Origin: an uncultured Clostridia bacterium
GTDB taxonomy: Bacteria > Bacillota > Clostridia > Oscillospirales > Acutalibacteraceae
Direction of reading: 5' to 3'
DNA: 6,863 nt
Assembly: GCA_947171615.1 (NCBI GenBank)
Contig: CAMVYG010000120.1
Span: 1-6,863, forward strand
Made by a program: the position numbers and the translations under genes. Shown one piece after another: positions 6,128 through 6,863 of this stretch. Numbering within the stretch: position 1 is the first letter of the stretch; each line of letters begins with the position of its first letter. A model generated the notes under the pieces. The model was not told the origin of the DNA. It ran no database searches and was given only the letters and a program-made list of their open reading frames with translations.

Positions 6128-6160
6128 GCCATTATTTGAAAATTTTATGCCATTTTATGC
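6127..6160 (-). promoter_or_regulatory. 21-bp-phased direct repeat, candidate AraC-family operator
   Basis: In plus-strand reading, TGCCATTATTTG (6127-6138) and TGCCATTTTATG (6148-6159) agree at 10 of 12 positions and start 21 bp apart, two helical turns. AraC-family activators bind direct half-sites with this spacing. The distal copy also belongs to a short tandem repeat of ATTTTATGC (6142-6150 and 6152-6160). The repeat lies just upstream of, and touches, the weak -35 of the oxidoreductase promoter, as expected for activation by the AraC-type regulator encoded in the same unit. Confidence 0.45.
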
Positions 6161-6244
6161 TGATTTTTGTTTCTGGAAATTTGACCTTGCTTATAAAGGC
6201 AAATACGTGATATCTGAGAAGAACGAAAATAGCTGCTGCTAAAG

Positions 6245-6274
6245 TTTTGCAAAATTACCGGGAATTTTCGGGAA
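6245..6274. repeat. Cluster of short palindromes and a direct repeat in the divergent spacer
   Basis: TTTTGCAAAA (6245-6254) is a perfect 10-bp palindrome. AAAATTACCGGGAATTTT (6251-6268) overlaps it and is palindromic except for one base pair. CGGGAA occurs twice with a 10-bp period (6259-6264 and 6269-6274). The cluster lies 70-100 bp upstream of the membrane-protein gene and could hold operators, but no regulator is suggested. The rest of the 287-bp spacer is AT-rich. It shows only a weak promoter candidate for that gene, TTGGTT (6285-6290) and AATACT (6309-6314). Confidence 0.35.
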
Positions 6275-6332
6275 GAGCGCTTATTTGGTTAAAGGTCGAT
6301 TTTTGGGCAATACTACTTTCACCAATTTTTTC

Positions 6333-6347
6333 GGAGGTAGTATGTGA
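6333..6347 (+). promoter_or_regulatory. Ribosome binding site with overlapping ATG-TGA and GTG starts
   Basis: GGAGG (6333-6337) lies 6 nt before the GTG (6344-6346) that opens the membrane-protein frame. An ATG at 6342-6344 overlaps it in another frame and is immediately followed by TGA, so initiation there would end at once. The GTG is thus the only productive start beside this site. Confidence 0.7.
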
Positions 6348-6721
6348 GTAAGGAAGGTTTGATTTTTTTAACGGGAAGCTGTGCCTACCCCACTTTGGAA
6401 ATGATCTGGCGGGGCAGGACGCACTATTCCATGGCGCTGGCCGGTGGTCTGTGTCTCTATTTGATCAATAAGGTATGCTGCGAAAAAATGAAAGGGAAGA
6501 AGCTTTCTTTTCGCTGTGTGACGGGTTCTGCCATTATCACGGGAGTTGAGATGGTGACCGGACTTGTTTTCAACGACCTAATGGGCTGCAATGTGTGGGA
6601 CTATTCCAACATGCCCATGAATGTAATGGGGCAGATTTGCCTGCCGTATTCTTTGCTGTGGTGCGGTCTTGCTTTGCCTGCTATGGCCTTGTGCGAGGTC
6701 TGCAAAAAGACAGAAATTTAA
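6344..6721 (+). CDS. Small four-helix membrane protein, CmpB-like 'putative ABC transporter permease' family
   Basis: The product has 125 residues and is strongly hydrophobic. Four membrane segments can be placed near 5-21, 28-45, 60-80 and 97-118, separated by short polar loops, one of them basic (KMKGKKLSFR). The pattern YPTLEMIWRG.THYSMALAGG near the start, and N-MGQICLPYSLLW near the end, resembles the small clostridial proteins annotated as CmpB-like putative ABC transporter permeases (PF06541/COG4905). Neither a signal peptide nor an ATPase partner is seen, so the transport role is unproven. The GTG start is fixed by GGAGG 6 nt upstream. The gene is transcribed away from the oxidoreductase unit and precedes a tRNA gene. 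I recognise the family only moderately well, and the function is unknown. Confidence 0.72.
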   Translation: MSKEGLIFLTGSCAYPTLEMIWRGRTHYSMALAGGLCLYLINKVCCEKMKGKKLSFRCVTGSAIITGVEMVTGLVFNDLMGCNVWDYSNMPMNVMGQICLPYSLLWCGLALPAMALCEVCKKTEI

Positions 6722-6761
6722 TCCTGCTTGTTTTCCTGGGCGAAAAATTCCCGAAAAAGGA

Positions 6762-6791
6762 TTGACATCTATAGGGGAATTGTGGTACTAT
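6762..6791 (+). promoter_or_regulatory. Strong promoter of the tRNA-Ser gene
   Basis: A perfect TTGACA (6762-6767) and TACTAT (6786-6791) are 18 bp apart, and TGG just before the -10 gives an extended -10 element. The predicted start near 6798 is about 12 bp before the mature 5' end of the tRNA. No convincing terminator of the preceding membrane-protein gene is seen in the 40 bp before it. Confidence 0.85.
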
Positions 6792-6809
6792 TATACCCAC
6801 ACTGGATAT

Positions 6810-6863
6810 GGAGAGGTGTCCGAGTGGTTTAAGGAGCTAGTCTTGAAAACTAGTGATCCCGCA
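6810..6863 (+). tRNA. tRNA-Ser(UGA), 5' part, cut by the window end
   Basis: The gene begins with acceptor strand GGAGAGG (6810-6816), followed by TG and the D arm with CGAGTGGTTTAAGG. The anticodon arm has stem CTAGT (6837-6841) and ACTAG (6849-6853) around CTTGAAA, giving anticodon TGA at 6844-6846, which reads UCA. The next bases (TGATCCCGCA) open the long variable arm typical of serine tRNAs. The T arm and the 3' acceptor strand lie beyond the window. Confidence 0.95.

Noticed and set aside
6181..6209. TTGACC as a -35 for the membrane-protein gene
   Set aside because: The sequence 17 bp downstream (TACGTG) is a poor -10, and the nearby TATAAA is too close to pair with it.
6093..6242. 49-codon plus-strand frame in the divergent spacer, starting MTMIALSFPG
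   Set aside because: It has no Shine-Dalgarno, is Phe/Tyr-rich as expected from AT-rich DNA, and overlaps the candidate operator and promoter.
6735..6758. Possible terminator after the membrane-protein gene (GGG...CCC followed by A-rich sequence)
   Set aside because: Only about three pairs form, and there is no T-tract on the plus strand.

Overview
The window looks like chromosomal DNA of an anaerobic low-to-mid-GC Firmicute of class Clostridia, probably a gut Lachnospiraceae or Oscillospiraceae relative. This rests on the paired NfnA/NfnB-type flavoproteins, strong AAGGAGG-type ribosome binding sites, sigma-A-like promoters, intrinsic terminators, and GTG and TTG starts beside good Shine-Dalgarno sequences. 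The placement is an inference, since no rRNA or other phylogenetic marker is complete here. There is no sign of a phage, transposon, CRISPR array or plasmid function.

Left part (1-2488, + strand). nfnA and nfnB encode the two subunits of an NADH-dependent reduced ferredoxin:NADP+ oxidoreductase. The unit ends at an intrinsic terminator at 2446-2488. Right after it, a second hairpin (2545-2579) reads the other way and ends the convergent operon.

Middle part (2545-6160, - strand). Four genes lie head to tail, in transcription order: a Gfo/Idh/MocA oxidoreductase, an IolE-like sugar phosphate isomerase/epimerase (TIM barrel), a cupin-AraC transcriptional activator, and a free methionine-(R)-sulfoxide reductase (GAF fold). 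The spacers are 56, 36 and 12 bp. The first three form a plausible small regulon for oxidising and rearranging a sugar, cyclitol or glycoside, with its own regulator, but no transporter or kinase is in view. A 21-bp-phased direct repeat sits just upstream of a weak promoter for the oxidoreductase and is the best candidate for the AraC-type operator. The isomerase has a second, near-consensus promoter of its own, with a perfect 12-bp palindrome reaching into the -10 hexamer. The reductase starts at TTG, and its Shine-Dalgarno overlaps the stop codon of the regulator gene.

Right part (6161-6863, + strand). A divergent spacer rich in AT and short palindromes leads to a 125-residue, four-helix membrane protein resembling the CmpB-like 'putative ABC transporter permease' family. 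It starts at GTG. A strong promoter then precedes a tRNA-Ser(UGA) gene that is cut by the window edge.

Most of this is ordinary core and accessory metabolism. I do not see a convincing new defence or mobile system. The points most worth checking are the regulatory architecture of the oxidoreductase/isomerase unit and its unknown substrate.
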